A stretch of 46,622 nt of DNA, from NCBI GenBank assembly GCA_023450935.1, contig JAEXGH010000011.1, positions 1-46,622 on the forward strand, read 5' to 3'. A program made the translations under genes and the position numbers. The stretch's first letter is position 1. The number at the start of each line of letters is the position of its first letter. The notes beneath the pieces are model-generated. The model was given only the letters and a program-made list of their open reading frames with translations, did not search any database and was not told the origin of the DNA. Positions 33,342 through 41,850 of this stretch are shown here, one piece after another. This stretch comes from Verrucomicrobiota bacterium. Lineage in GTDB: Bacteria; Verrucomicrobiota; Verrucomicrobiia; Opitutales; Intestinicryptomonadaceae.

Positions 33342-34646
33342 TTACGGGTTGTAATAATCGTCGTGTTGGGGAACGATACTCGGCAGGCATATGAGGAATA
33401 TGACCGACAACAGGCTTATTGCTCCGCAGAACAAAAATATTGTCTGATATTGGCTGATTGAAAGTGTCGCGGCCCAGCCGAACAAATCGATATTCCAATC
33501 CCACGAGGGCGCGAGCATTCCGCAGAGCAGAACCGAGCTTGCAACGCGCCCAAGCCCCATGCCAATCATTTGGTATGTCTGCACAAGCGCGCTGCTCATT
33601 GCGAAGTTCTTGGGGTTTGCCAGCGCGAGAATTTCCTGCGACATCATGCACCAGAAGCACGCATACGCAAAGCTGCCCACAAAATACAGCAGGGTGACGG
33701 CTATGTGGTTTGCCCCGAGGAAAAATATGCCCACTGGAACGACGAAATACAGCGCGTGAACGGAAAGCTGCAACGCCCTCATTCCTATTAGGCGCAAAAT
33801 CGTGCTGTAAAGCAGGTATCCCAGAACCATACCCGCAATGCCGAACGCCGAGACTTCTTGAACGAAGCCGTCGCCCTGATTCAGCCCGCTTTTGAGGTAT
33901 TTCAGCGCGAGCGGCAACACGGGGGAGAACGCGAAAAGCAGAATGCAGATGTAGACCGAAAAACCCACAAGCGACGAGTTTTTTACCGTTTCCTTCAGCG
34001 ATTTTACAATATCGCACGATGCCGATTCCATCTTGGGAAGCGGAATGCGCGCCAAGCAGAAGTGTCTGCCCATAACCATGATGCCGATTACGCCGATTAC
34101 GATTTGCAAAAACAGCATCGGCGGGTTTTTCCCCATAAAGTGTCCGATAAGCCAGAACACGGAACCCGTCAGGATAAAGTAGCTAAAGCGCAAAAATCCG
34201 AAAAATCCCGCGCGTTCTTTCGGCAAAAGAATACTGTTGAGAATCGGATACCACGCGGGCGGCCATATCGCCTTGGATATGCAATAGAAAAAGCAACCCA
34301 CGAATGCCGCATATTGGTCTACGGCGGCTCCGAAAAACGGGCTTACCGCCACCAACAGCAGCGAGGCCGTTCCCAAGTAGCAGGAATATTCAACAACCTT
34401 TTTCGGCCCAAGTTTGTTTACAATTCCCGCCGACGGCACGAAAAGAAACATAGCCGTAAGTCCGACAAGGCTTGTGGTAAGCATCACCATTGAGTCGGAA
34501 CTTCCCAGCATTGTGAAGAAGAGGATTAGGATTGCGCTACTGTCAATCATCACGTCGGAAAAGTTTCCGAACCACGTCGATGCGTAGGCGAGTATGCGGT
34601 ATTTTTTTCTTTGCTTGTCTGTTAAAGTGCTTGCGAAATCAGTCAT
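33342..34646 (-). CDS. Major facilitator superfamily transporter
   Basis: A 434-residue membrane protein with about 12 hydrophobic helices in two halves. It has a short loop after the second helix (NKLGPKKVVEYSCYLG) in the position of the MFS motif A region and a central cytoplasmic loop (LPKMESASCDIVKSLKETVKN). Substrate unknown; the early part resembles sugar or metabolite carriers of gut Verrucomicrobia or Lentisphaerae only in style. A terminator lies between it and the upstream Fe-S protein operon, so it is probably transcribed on its own although it lies next to that operon. Confidence 0.8.
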   Translation of the reverse strand: MTDFASTLTDKQRKKYRILAYASTWFGNFSDVMIDSSAILILFFTMLGSSDSMVMLTTSLVGLTAMFLFVPSAGIVNKLGPKKVVEYSCYLGTASLLLVAVSPFFGAAVDQYAAFVGCFFYCISKAIWPPAWYPILNSILLPKERAGFFGFLRFSYFILTGSVFWLIGHFMGKNPPMLFLQIVIGVIGIMVMGRHFCLARIPLPKMESASCDIVKSLKETVKNSSLVGFSVYICILLFAFSPVLPLALKYLKSGLNQGDGFVQEVSAFGIAGMVLGYLLYSTILRLIGMRALQLSVHALYFVVPVGIFFLGANHIAVTLLYFVGSFAYACFWCMMSQEILALANPKNFAMSSALVQTYQMIGMGLGRVASSVLLCGMLAPSWDWNIDLFGWAATLSISQYQTIFLFCGAISLLSVIFLICLPSIVPQHDDYYNP

Positions 34647-34693
34647 TTAGTGTGTTCTCCGTTTCTTTTGTATGGGCGGTTTTTGCTCCGCCT

Positions 34694-34731
34694 AAAAAAG
34701 GAGGGAACGTCCGACTTTTCGGACGCTCCCC
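34694..34731 (-). terminator. Terminator of the three-gene Fe-S protein operon
   Basis: GGGAACGTCCG (34703-34713) and CGGACGCTCCC (34720-34730) form a GC-rich stem with an ACTTTT loop. On the minus strand GGAGGG is followed by CTCC and six T (34699-34694). It separates the operon from the MFS gene. Confidence 0.8.
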
Positions 34732-34745
34732 CGATTTACTGCGTC

Positions 34746-35696
34746 TTATTTCTGCTCGAAATCCTCCGCCGACAAGTGCCACTCGGGACGCTTTCTGAAC
34801 GGGGTTTCGAACTTTTTGCTGAGCGCGCCCTTCTTCTCCAAGTGGATATAGCAGGCGGTATCACAGGCTTTGCCGCAAATGCTCGAGCAATACGCGTGGC
34901 GAATGGGCGGGTAGAAGTTCACCTGATCGATGACTTCGCGCGCTCTCTGCGGGGTGAGCTTGATTTCACCCTTGATGATTGCCATGCGTTCGGGCTCGTT
35001 TTCAAACGCGTATGTGGGCATAAACGGATTTTTAGTGCCGTTTGCGCCGACATAATACGCTGCGCACTGCCAAACGTCAAGCTTGCCCGATTTTTCGTCG
35101 ATTGCATGTCCTGGGCACGCCTTGGCGCACTCGCCGCACTTGTCGCACAAATGCGGTTCGACGATGGGATCGGGTTCGATTTCCGCGTCGGTAATAACGA
35201 ACGCGAAACGCTGGAACGGGCCGAAATCGTCGGTGAGAATCGAGCCGTGGAAGCCTCTTTCGCCCAGACCCGCGTCGATTGCGCACTGCTCGAAATCAAG
35301 CGTGTGTTCCGCCGTTCTGCCGCGGTAGATTTTCTTGTAGCTGACTTCCGGATTGGTGCTGTCGGTTTCCGACATTACCAACTGGTTCCTGCGCTGCGGG
35401 AGAGCCTCGAAGCCGTCGTCCTCAAGCAGGTTGCATGCGCGCAACAACGCCGTGGGGAGGATTGTTTCTTCGATTGTCTCCAAGCCGACGGTCGTGAAGT
35501 GGTGGTATGTCGTGCCCTCTTCCACGCCGCGTCTGGAACCGCGCAACGAACGCGCCGCAATGCAGATTACGGTCTTGGCGTTCGGGAACAAAAACTTCAC
35601 GTTTTTATCCCGAAATCTGTCGGCATTGCCGAAACGAACCAAGTCCGCGCCCGCCTTCTTGATTTCTTCAATAAGTCGGTTTTTCAAATTACTCAT
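34746..35696 (-). CDS. QueG/RdhA-like 4Fe-4S protein, paralogue 3
   Basis: A 316-residue protein. The N-terminal 190 residues resemble the corrinoid-binding part of epoxyqueuosine reductase (QueG) and reductive dehalogenases: AGADLVRFGNADRF at the start, KTVICIAARSLRG, and GLGERGFHGSILTDDFGPFQ. A ferredoxin motif follows, LCDKCGECAKACPGHAID (CxxCxxCxxxC, the last three before Pro). The C-terminus has a second Cys set, YCSSICGKACDTACYIHL, in place of QueG's CxxCxxxCP. No Tat signal is present, so it is cytoplasmic. It is the third gene of the operon and overlaps the second by four bases. The substrate is unknown; QueG itself would not normally be triplicated. Confidence 0.75.
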   Translation of the reverse strand: MSNLKNRLIEEIKKAGADLVRFGNADRFRDKNVKFLFPNAKTVICIAARSLRGSRRGVEEGTTYHHFTTVGLETIEETILPTALLRACNLLEDDGFEALPQRRNQLVMSETDSTNPEVSYKKIYRGRTAEHTLDFEQCAIDAGLGERGFHGSILTDDFGPFQRFAFVITDAEIEPDPIVEPHLCDKCGECAKACPGHAIDEKSGKLDVWQCAAYYVGANGTKNPFMPTYAFENEPERMAIIKGEIKLTPQRAREVIDQVNFYPPIRHAYCSSICGKACDTACYIHLEKKGALSKKFETPFRKRPEWHLSAEDFEQK

Positions 35697-36601
35697 AGAA
35701 CGTTCTTTCCCTTTAAGTGTTTGTAGCAGGCAGTATCGCACTTCTTACCGCACAGGCACGGAGAGTATCCCGTGGGGTGGCAGGGGAGGAAGTCGATTTT
35801 TTTGTAGATTTCGCGGGCGGATTCCCTGTCGAAAACCTTTTCGCCGTTGATGATTGCCTCGCGTTCGGGATCGCCCTTGAGGAAGTCGTCGGTCATAAAG
35901 GGGTTCGACTTGTGCGCGCCGCGGTAATACACTGCGCATTGCCACGTGTTGATTGTGCCGTCCTCGGCTATCGCATGGCCGGGGCAGGCTTTTACGCATT
36001 CGTCGCAGCCGTCGCAGAGGTTGCCCTTGAAGGGTTCGTCGCATTCAAGCGGAGCGTCGGTTACGATGAACACAAAGCGGACATACGGGCCGAACTTCGG
36101 CATAATTACGTGTCCGTTTTTGCCTTTTGCGCCGAGGCCGCAGATTTGCGCCGCCTGCGCGAAATCCATAATGATTTCGGGAGCGGGTTTGCCCTCCTCG
36201 ACGGGGGAGACGTGTATGAGTTCGTAGGTGTCGCTCAATTCGGGATTGGTCGTTTTATCGCCCTTGATTCTCAAATTGGAGATGTTTCTTTGCAGGCAAG
36301 CGTCGTAGCCCTCGTCCTCAATCAAAGAGCCCATTTTAAGCAAGAAGATTTCCGACATTTCCTCGTCGATGAACTTCGTGCCCAGCTGGGTGTAATTAAA
36401 GAACTGCTTGCCCTCTTCCATAACGCGGTAGAGCGCCTTCGGAACGCGGAAAGCGAAGCCGATTACGCATTTCGCCCACGGCAGGATTGACTTCGGGTCT
36501 CTCTGGGGGTTCGTGCCTTCGAAATACTTGATATCGCCAATTCCGCACGCGACTGCGCCGAGTTCAATGGCTTTTTGCTTAATAATTTGTGCGTTTATCA
36601 T
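35693..36601 (-). CDS. QueG/RdhA-like 4Fe-4S protein, paralogue 2
   Basis: A 302-residue protein with the same layout as its neighbours. It has ELGAVACGIGDIKYF and WAKCVIGFAFRVPKAL in the N-terminal corrinoid-type region, GLGAKGKNGHVIMPKFGPYV, then the cluster LCDGCDECVKACPGHAIA and the C-terminal CLCGKKCDTACYKHL. A strong AGGAGG ribosome site precedes the ATG, unusual in this window. The four-base overlap with paralogue 3 and the 12-base gap after paralogue 1 mark one transcription unit. The three proteins may form a complex or act on successive substrates; this is inference. Confidence 0.75.
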   Translation of the reverse strand: MINAQIIKQKAIELGAVACGIGDIKYFEGTNPQRDPKSILPWAKCVIGFAFRVPKALYRVMEEGKQFFNYTQLGTKFIDEEMSEIFLLKMGSLIEDEGYDACLQRNISNLRIKGDKTTNPELSDTYELIHVSPVEEGKPAPEIIMDFAQAAQICGLGAKGKNGHVIMPKFGPYVRFVFIVTDAPLECDEPFKGNLCDGCDECVKACPGHAIAEDGTINTWQCAVYYRGAHKSNPFMTDDFLKGDPEREAIINGEKVFDRESAREIYKKIDFLPCHPTGYSPCLCGKKCDTACYKHLKGKNVL

Positions 36602-36613
36602 ATTCGCCTCCTA

Positions 36614-37696
36614 TTATCTGTCCATTGCCCACGGTTTGGGTCTGTTGCGCAACGGGTGTTCAAACTTCTGATAGAGCACGCCGCCCTTCTTTTCGAGCAT
36701 ACTTTCGCAACCGCGCAGACAGCCGCCGCACTTTGCCATATTGTAGCCCACCCAAGACGGGAAGTATTTTTCGAGGTTTCCGTATGCCTTCAGGCACTCT
36801 TCGACATTCGCCGCCTTCTTGTCTTTGAGCAGGTCCAGGTCGCCATTGGGGTCGTTATCCCAGACTTCCTTCGGAACGAAGGGGTTGAACTTCGGGCCGC
36901 CGTGCGTGTAGAATGCGTAGCATTTCCACTCGTCGAGCTTGCCCCATTCGCATATTTTGCCGCCGATATCGACCTTGATGCTTTCCGTCTGGCTGATACA
37001 GTGTCCGGGGCATTCGCGCACGCACGCATAGCAACGTCGGCACAAAGGCTTGCCCGAATACATCGGGTCGGGTTCGAGTTCCGCGTCGGTGAAGATGAAC
37101 GCCAAACGCTGTCTGGAACCGAACTGGGGGCTCAGGAACATTTTCGACCAGCCGATTTCGCCCAAGCCGCACGCAACACCGACCAAGCGGAAGTGTATGA
37201 GCAAGTCCGGCGGAACCTGTCCGGGGCGGGCGGGACGCGCCATAGCCGAACGGTTGTAGTCGTGCTTCCAGAGGGGCGCGCCGCTATTGATGAGTTCCGT
37301 TATTTCGGCGTGTTCTTCCGGCGAAACCGTCTTGCCGGGTTTGCCGTCCATGTCCGACACACAGCCGCGCGCTCCCGTATTGCGATACGCGAACGCCTCA
37401 TAGCCGTGGTCTTCTATTAGTTTACCTACCTGATACAACACGGCGGGGGCTGATATTTCGTTAATACCGCCGTATGCCATCGAGGGATACTGGTAGAACT
37501 GCGTTCCTTCTTCTATGCCTCTTTGCAAACCGCGGGGAATGCGGAAGAGCATACCGATTATAGATTTGGCTTCGGGAAACAGCTGCTTTGGGTCGAGTTC
37601 CTTCGGCGCGTGGTCGAAGCGAGACATATCGCTTATACCAACGGCGTCGGCGCCCGCTGCGAGAGCCGCTTTCTTTACCATTTCACTTGTTAGCAT
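36614..37696 (-). CDS. QueG/RdhA-like 4Fe-4S protein, paralogue 1
   Basis: A 360-residue protein and the longest of the three. It shares AGADAVGISDMSRF, AKSIIGMLFRIPRGL, GLGEIGWSKMFLSPQFGSRQ and CRRCYACVRECPGHCIS with the others. It carries an extra segment around residues 105-150 (GKPGKTVSPEEHAEITELIN) and has the C-terminal CGGCLRGCESML, with fewer Cys than its paralogues. First gene of the operon, with a perfect AGGAGG site. The extra insert may give a different partner or substrate. Confidence 0.75.
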   Translation of the reverse strand: MLTSEMVKKAALAAGADAVGISDMSRFDHAPKELDPKQLFPEAKSIIGMLFRIPRGLQRGIEEGTQFYQYPSMAYGGINEISAPAVLYQVGKLIEDHGYEAFAYRNTGARGCVSDMDGKPGKTVSPEEHAEITELINSGAPLWKHDYNRSAMARPARPGQVPPDLLIHFRLVGVACGLGEIGWSKMFLSPQFGSRQRLAFIFTDAELEPDPMYSGKPLCRRCYACVRECPGHCISQTESIKVDIGGKICEWGKLDEWKCYAFYTHGGPKFNPFVPKEVWDNDPNGDLDLLKDKKAANVEECLKAYGNLEKYFPSWVGYNMAKCGGCLRGCESMLEKKGGVLYQKFEHPLRNRPKPWAMDR

Positions 37697-38045
37697 TTAT
37701 TGACCTCCTATATTCAAGAGTTGGGTTTTAGTGTTTTATAATTCCAAGCCGGAAAACGCGTGGCGTTGTCCGGTCGAAATTGATTGACTGCCTTTCCGCT
37801 TTCGCGGTCGGGCACTCAAATTATTTTTGCATTCGCACGCGCCTACGGCGTCCGAAGCGGATTTTCGCGCCGGCTACGGGCGCGAAACCGCGCAAAAAAA
37901 TCCGTTTTCCCCCCGCTGCATTCCGTTGGGTTCGAACGCCGTCGGGGAGCGTATTTTTTTTGACTGAGAAAGAACTTCGGTTTTCGCCTCAAATACGTTT
38001 TGTCGGGTGGAAACGTTTTGGAGCGGGTTATGGTTTTGTTTGCCG
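37697..38045. other. Structured intergenic region upstream of the Fe-S protein operon
   Basis: No gene. It contains short palindromes such as CCGC-TTTC-GCGG (near 37,796), CGCC-TAC-GGCG (near 37,840) and TTCGCGCC-GGCTACG-GGCGCGAA (near 37,863), then a poly-T tract near 37,952. The minus-strand part next to 37,696 should hold the operon promoter, but I see no clear -35/-10 pair. Confidence 0.4.
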
Positions 38046-39110
38046 TCAACAGCTGCACGAATCGGCGGGTGTTGGGCGGTCGGCGTCGAGATCCGCGTAG
38101 AAATTCACCGAGCCTATCTGCTCGAGGTTTACAGTGGCGTTTTTCTGGACAGTATCGCAATAACCGCATGTTTGGCAACGCTTGTCGCAATGCAGACGGC
38201 GTTGTGCGTAATCGGCGGCGATTTTTCCGTTTTCTATTACCGACGGATACAAATGCCCCGCGTGGCTGGGCTCGGTCAAATCGAGCAGGTTTGCGCTGTA
38301 TTTGCCCGAACAATACGCCTCCACGACAGCCGAAGGGTTGCGGTTTGTGCGCGTTGCAAGTTTCATTCCGTCGCAAAGCGTTTCGTAGAGCGGAACGTCT
38401 TCGGGGCGGATAAAGTTTGTGTGGCGCAAAAGGCTTTCCCTGTTTTGTGGATTGGCGAGGAAGTCGTGGCAGACTCCCCTGAAGTCGTAGGCGTTGTCCA
38501 TTTCGGCTATTTCGTGCTGGTGCGCCACGAGGTTGTCGTGGAAGTTGTGCGCGGAGCAGAAGTTCAGGCAGCCGCTGTTGGCAAGCAAATACAGCTTTTT
38601 ACCGTTTTGTTCGCACCATTTTTTCGCCGTTTCAAGGCGGTCGCAGTCGTAATTAAATTCGCGGCGCAGGTAGTAGCTGTCGAACCACTGTGCTATGTAG
38701 CCGAACCCTTCGGTAGTCCCGATTTCCATATTTACCGACGCGCGAACCTCGATATCCTTGAAGTTGGCTTTCAGAAACTTTGCAATCAACGGCGACGTTG
38801 TCGTGACCGAACCGAGTTTGTAGCGGTCAATCAATTCCGCAACCGTATCGCCCACCGACTGGAAGAACGAGCGCGCCTGCGCGTATCTGCCGTAGCAGTT
38901 GCCGTTAAGAAGCAGGTTTGCCGCCAGACCCTCCTGCGCGAATCTTTCCAAGTCGGCCTCCATTTTGCGTTGCGCGAATCTGTCTTGGACAACGCCTCTG
39001 CCGCTTGTAAAGCCCTCCCACGGGAAGTATATTTCGACCACCGAGTCCCTATGTCTGAGTATGGTTTCCCCCAGAGAATCGTCAGCCTGATATCCTACCG
39101 TAAACTTCAT
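38046..39110 (-). CDS. Peptidase U32-family-like Fe-S protein
   Basis: A 354-residue protein resembling the U32 family (PrtC, YegQ, RlhA, UbiU/UbiV). Matching segments are SVTTTSPLIAKFLKANF, IEVRASVNMEIGTTEGF, KKLYLLANSGCLNFCSAHNF, and C-terminal Cys groups CDKRCQTCGYC and SCSC. In this family conserved Cys bind a 4Fe-4S cluster, and members act in RNA or quinone hydroxylation and anaerobic metabolism rather than proteolysis. It lies upstream of the operon of three QueG/RdhA-like proteins in the same orientation, which suggests a functional link but not proof. No signal peptide. Confidence 0.7.
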   Translation of the reverse strand: MKFTVGYQADDSLGETILRHRDSVVEIYFPWEGFTSGRGVVQDRFAQRKMEADLERFAQEGLAANLLLNGNCYGRYAQARSFFQSVGDTVAELIDRYKLGSVTTTSPLIAKFLKANFKDIEVRASVNMEIGTTEGFGYIAQWFDSYYLRREFNYDCDRLETAKKWCEQNGKKLYLLANSGCLNFCSAHNFHDNLVAHQHEIAEMDNAYDFRGVCHDFLANPQNRESLLRHTNFIRPEDVPLYETLCDGMKLATRTNRNPSAVVEAYCSGKYSANLLDLTEPSHAGHLYPSVIENGKIAADYAQRRLHCDKRCQTCGYCDTVQKNATVNLEQIGSVNFYADLDADRPTPADSCSC

Positions 39111-39408
39111 ATAAATCTAAAATTGATTAATAACCTAAAAATTGTCTTAAATTCTGTCAACATCTTTCGATGTCCTTTTTTAAAGCTTTTTTCGTTTGGG
39201 CGTCGGGATTTGTTTGATTCGTTTGGTAAGGTTTGGGTTTTTGCGTTGATTGCAAAAAATTTGGCGGGCGTAAAAATCGGGAGGCGGAATTTTGCGCTTG
39301 TCGAAACGGCGTTGTCAGGAAACGGGCGGGGACGTTTGGAGGTTGACTTGGGCTGCGATTTATATTAGGCGGAAGTATGTTAATTTAAAACGCAAAACAG
39401 GAGAGAGT
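39111..39408. other. Gene-free stretch upstream of riboflavin synthase
   Basis: AT-rich near 39,111-39,190, then GC-richer. The frame opening at 39292 is only an upstream extension of ribE. I see no FMN riboswitch core or strong promoter. Confidence 0.4.
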
Positions 39409-40026
39409 ATGTTTACAGGAATTGTGGAGGCTACCGGCAGGGTGGTGTCGTTCGAGGAGGAAAAGGCGGCGTGGTTGTTGCGGCTGAAAGTGCCGCAATT
39501 CATAGCTGATTCGCTCAATGTCGGCGATTCGCTCGCGTGCAACGGGTGCTGCCTGACGCTCGTGAATATGGAGGGCGACATTGCAAGTTTCGAGCTTCTC
39601 GAGGAGTCGATTCGGTTGACGAGTTTCGAGGGAGTCAAAGAGGGCGCGCTCATAAATTTGGAGCGTCCCCTATCCGCGGGCGCGCGCTTGGGCGGTCATT
39701 TTGTAAGCGGGCATGTTGACGCGCGCAGCACCGTGGAAGTGTTCGAGCGGCGCGGAAAGAACTTCTACCTGCGCGTGGCAGTTCCCGAACTATTCGCGCG
39801 CTACTGCGTATACAAAGGCAGCATTGCAATAGACGGAATTTCGCTTACAATCGCCGAGGCGGGAGACGGATATTTGGCGGTCTGGCTTATCCCGCATACG
39901 CTTGAAGTCACCAATTTGGCGGACTGCGCGGTGGGGAAATTCGTGAATCTGGAGTTCGATCTGCTTGCAAAATACGTCGAAAAAATAGCCACGGGCAACC
40001 GCGACAAGTCGCCGTATCAGCCGTAA
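39409..40026 (+). CDS. ribE: Riboflavin synthase, alpha chain
   Basis: A 205-residue enzyme that dismutates two 6,7-dimethyl-8-ribityllumazine molecules to riboflavin. It has the two-fold internal repeat of the family: the N-terminal MFTGIVEATG start, CNGCCLTLV, GGHFVSGHVD, and the second barrel with YKGSIAIDGISLTI and WLIPHTLEVTNL. An AGGAGAG ribosome site precedes the ATG at 39409, which rules out the longer frame. The stop overlaps the start of the next gene (TAATG). Confidence 0.97.
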   Translation: MFTGIVEATGRVVSFEEEKAAWLLRLKVPQFIADSLNVGDSLACNGCCLTLVNMEGDIASFELLEESIRLTSFEGVKEGALINLERPLSAGARLGGHFVSGHVDARSTVEVFERRGKNFYLRVAVPELFARYCVYKGSIAIDGISLTIAEAGDGYLAVWLIPHTLEVTNLADCAVGKFVNLEFDLLAKYVEKIATGNRDKSPYQP

Positions 40027-40979
40027 TGAAGGCGCGCAGATTGAGAAAACGCCCCCTCCGCCGCCTTTCGCGGAGGCGCGCGGCTGCGGCGTTGGTTTCG
40101 TTTTCCGTTGTGCTGTTGCTGTCGGTCTTCTTCCCCGAAATGCTCCAACCCAGCAACCCCGAAACGCCTGTCGATGCGTGTGCTCCGAAGCTCGGGGGAC
40201 ATTTGCGCGTGTGTTCTTGGAACGTGCGCAACTACAACGTTTCAATGCGCAAGGCGCAGGGGCGTTGGACATCGTATCCCAAGCCCGAGGCGGAGCGCGA
40301 CGCCGTGTGCAAAGTTCTTGCGGAAATCGACGCGGATGTCGTCCTCATAGAGGAAATGGGCGACATCACCTTCCTTCGAGACCTTACTTCGCGCCTTAAA
40401 AAGGTTGGGAAAAACTATCCCTTCGCCGTTGTTTCCAAGTTCGATTTGCCTTCGAGGCTCGCCGTGATTTCCAAGACAAATCCCGAGGGCGTGTTCGACT
40501 TTTCCGACACAAAAATCAGCGTAAAAGGGGAATCGGCCTATTCTCCGCGCGGCGCGTTGGGGGTGAAATTCGGCACGCTTAAAGGTGAGTTGTTTCTTTT
40601 CGCCGTCCATCTGAAAAGCAAGGTGGGCGCCCAAAAGAAGGACGAACAGTTTATCCCGTTCCGTTTTGCGGAACTGCGCGCGATTTCTTCGCGCATAAAT
40701 TCGGTTGCGGGCGGGAAAATGTTTCTTGTTGCGGGCGATTTCAACGACGAGCCAACTCCCGCGCTTTTGCGCAACTTTTCGGGCGTAAAACTTCTGCTGC
40801 AGTCGGATTCAGTGGGACAATCCTACACATACCACTGGCTAAAGCGCGACGTTTTCTACCGCTACGATTTCTTCCTCGTCTCCGAAGCCCTCGCTCCGTT
40901 CGCGCCGCGCGCGACTGTCGTTTCGCACGGAGGCGGGAGCGACCACCGACCTATTTTCGTGGACGTCGATTTAAATTAG
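40026..40979 (+). CDS. Endonuclease/exonuclease/phosphatase-family protein, membrane-anchored or exported
   Basis: A 317-residue protein with a very basic start (RRLRKRPLRRLSRRR) followed by one hydrophobic helix (LVSFSVVLLLSVFF). The EEP fold follows: VCSWNVRNYN, VVLIEEMGD with the metal-binding Glu, AVHLKSK, the catalytic-loop LVAGDFNDEP and the terminal SDHRPIFVDV. These residues match the DNase I-like metal site. It may be a nuclease or phosphoesterase in the periplasm. It starts within the ribE stop and its 3' end overlaps the convergent gene by 29 bases. Confidence 0.85.
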   Translation: MKARRLRKRPLRRLSRRRAAAALVSFSVVLLLSVFFPEMLQPSNPETPVDACAPKLGGHLRVCSWNVRNYNVSMRKAQGRWTSYPKPEAERDAVCKVLAEIDADVVLIEEMGDITFLRDLTSRLKKVGKNYPFAVVSKFDLPSRLAVISKTNPEGVFDFSDTKISVKGESAYSPRGALGVKFGTLKGELFLFAVHLKSKVGAQKKDEQFIPFRFAELRAISSRINSVAGGKMFLVAGDFNDEPTPALLRNFSGVKLLLQSDSVGQSYTYHWLKRDVFYRYDFFLVSEALAPFAPRATVVSHGGGSDHRPIFVDVDLN

Positions 40980-41808
40980 GCGCTTTTCCGGCAACCGCCA
41001 TTTTTTCGAGATACGTAAAAAGCCCCGCCGCCGCAAGCCAAGTTGCAATCTGCAACACCTTGCTGTATACGGCGAAGTCGTAGACTTCGGTTCTTACGTA
41101 AAGCCCCACAACCGCCGGGGCGAAATAGTTTGCCACAAATATAGAAAGCCACATTACCGACCACAGGAACGTCCAGTTCCAGACGCACACAAACGCCGCA
41201 AGCGTGCGTCTGCGGCGCGTGGAGCGTTCGAGGCTTTGGCACACTTTTCTGAGAACCACCGGCACTATTACTATGTTGGCTATCGGCGCAAAGCACCCCA
41301 ACGCCGACAGTTTCGACGAAAGCAGCAGGCTGCTTGAATACGATTTCGCTATTCTCACCAAGCTTACAACCCAGCCCGCCAGCATTACGAACAGCGCAAC
41401 ATACAGCCCCTTCAAAATAAGCTCCGACATATTCAGCGTCAAAATCTTTTCGTTGTAGAGCAACGCCTTTGACATGTCGTCTATGTCCCCGATTGTGGGA
41501 ACATCGAACTGGTAGATGTTTACCATCTGGAGCGTCAGGAGTATCTGCACCCCCAAAAACACGGCCAACGCGCCTATTATTGCGCGCAGAATGCGCGTTT
41601 TGAAAACGAAGTCGGTCTTTTTTCTGCTGCGATGTGGGGCGGTGATTTTCCTGAAAAACAGCGTGTTGCCGAATTCCTTCCATTCCGACTGCCCCTGCGT
41701 CCAAACGCGCGTTGTTGTTTTTACGATTCCCTTTTCGAAAAGACGCTTAAGGGCGGGATCGGCAATCGGTCCTTCCTTTGATTTGTCGTCTTTTTGATAA
41801 TACCACAT
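40951..41808 (-). CDS. GYF-like (DUF4339) domain membrane protein
   Basis: A 285-residue protein. The first 50 residues form a GYF_2/DUF4339-type domain (MWYYQKDDKSKEGPIADPAL, then WTQGQSEWKEF), which binds proline-rich or other peptides. The rest has about five or six hydrophobic helices, resembling the DUF4328 type often fused to it. Role unknown, probably a membrane adaptor. It converges on the upstream EEP gene with a 29-base overlap of the coding ends. Confidence 0.75.
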   Translation of the reverse strand: MWYYQKDDKSKEGPIADPALKRLFEKGIVKTTTRVWTQGQSEWKEFGNTLFFRKITAPHRSRKKTDFVFKTRILRAIIGALAVFLGVQILLTLQMVNIYQFDVPTIGDIDDMSKALLYNEKILTLNMSELILKGLYVALFVMLAGWVVSLVRIAKSYSSSLLLSSKLSALGCFAPIANIVIVPVVLRKVCQSLERSTRRRRTLAAFVCVWNWTFLWSVMWLSIFVANYFAPAVVGLYVRTEVYDFAVYSKVLQIATWLAAAGLFTYLEKMAVAGKAPNLNRRPRK

Positions 41809-41850
41809 TTGGGTGTAGAGGATGACAGAAAACGGCGGCGTGTCAACAAT

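Noticed and set aside
39111..39408. FMN riboswitch before riboflavin synthase
   Set aside because: No conserved aptamer segments could be recognised.
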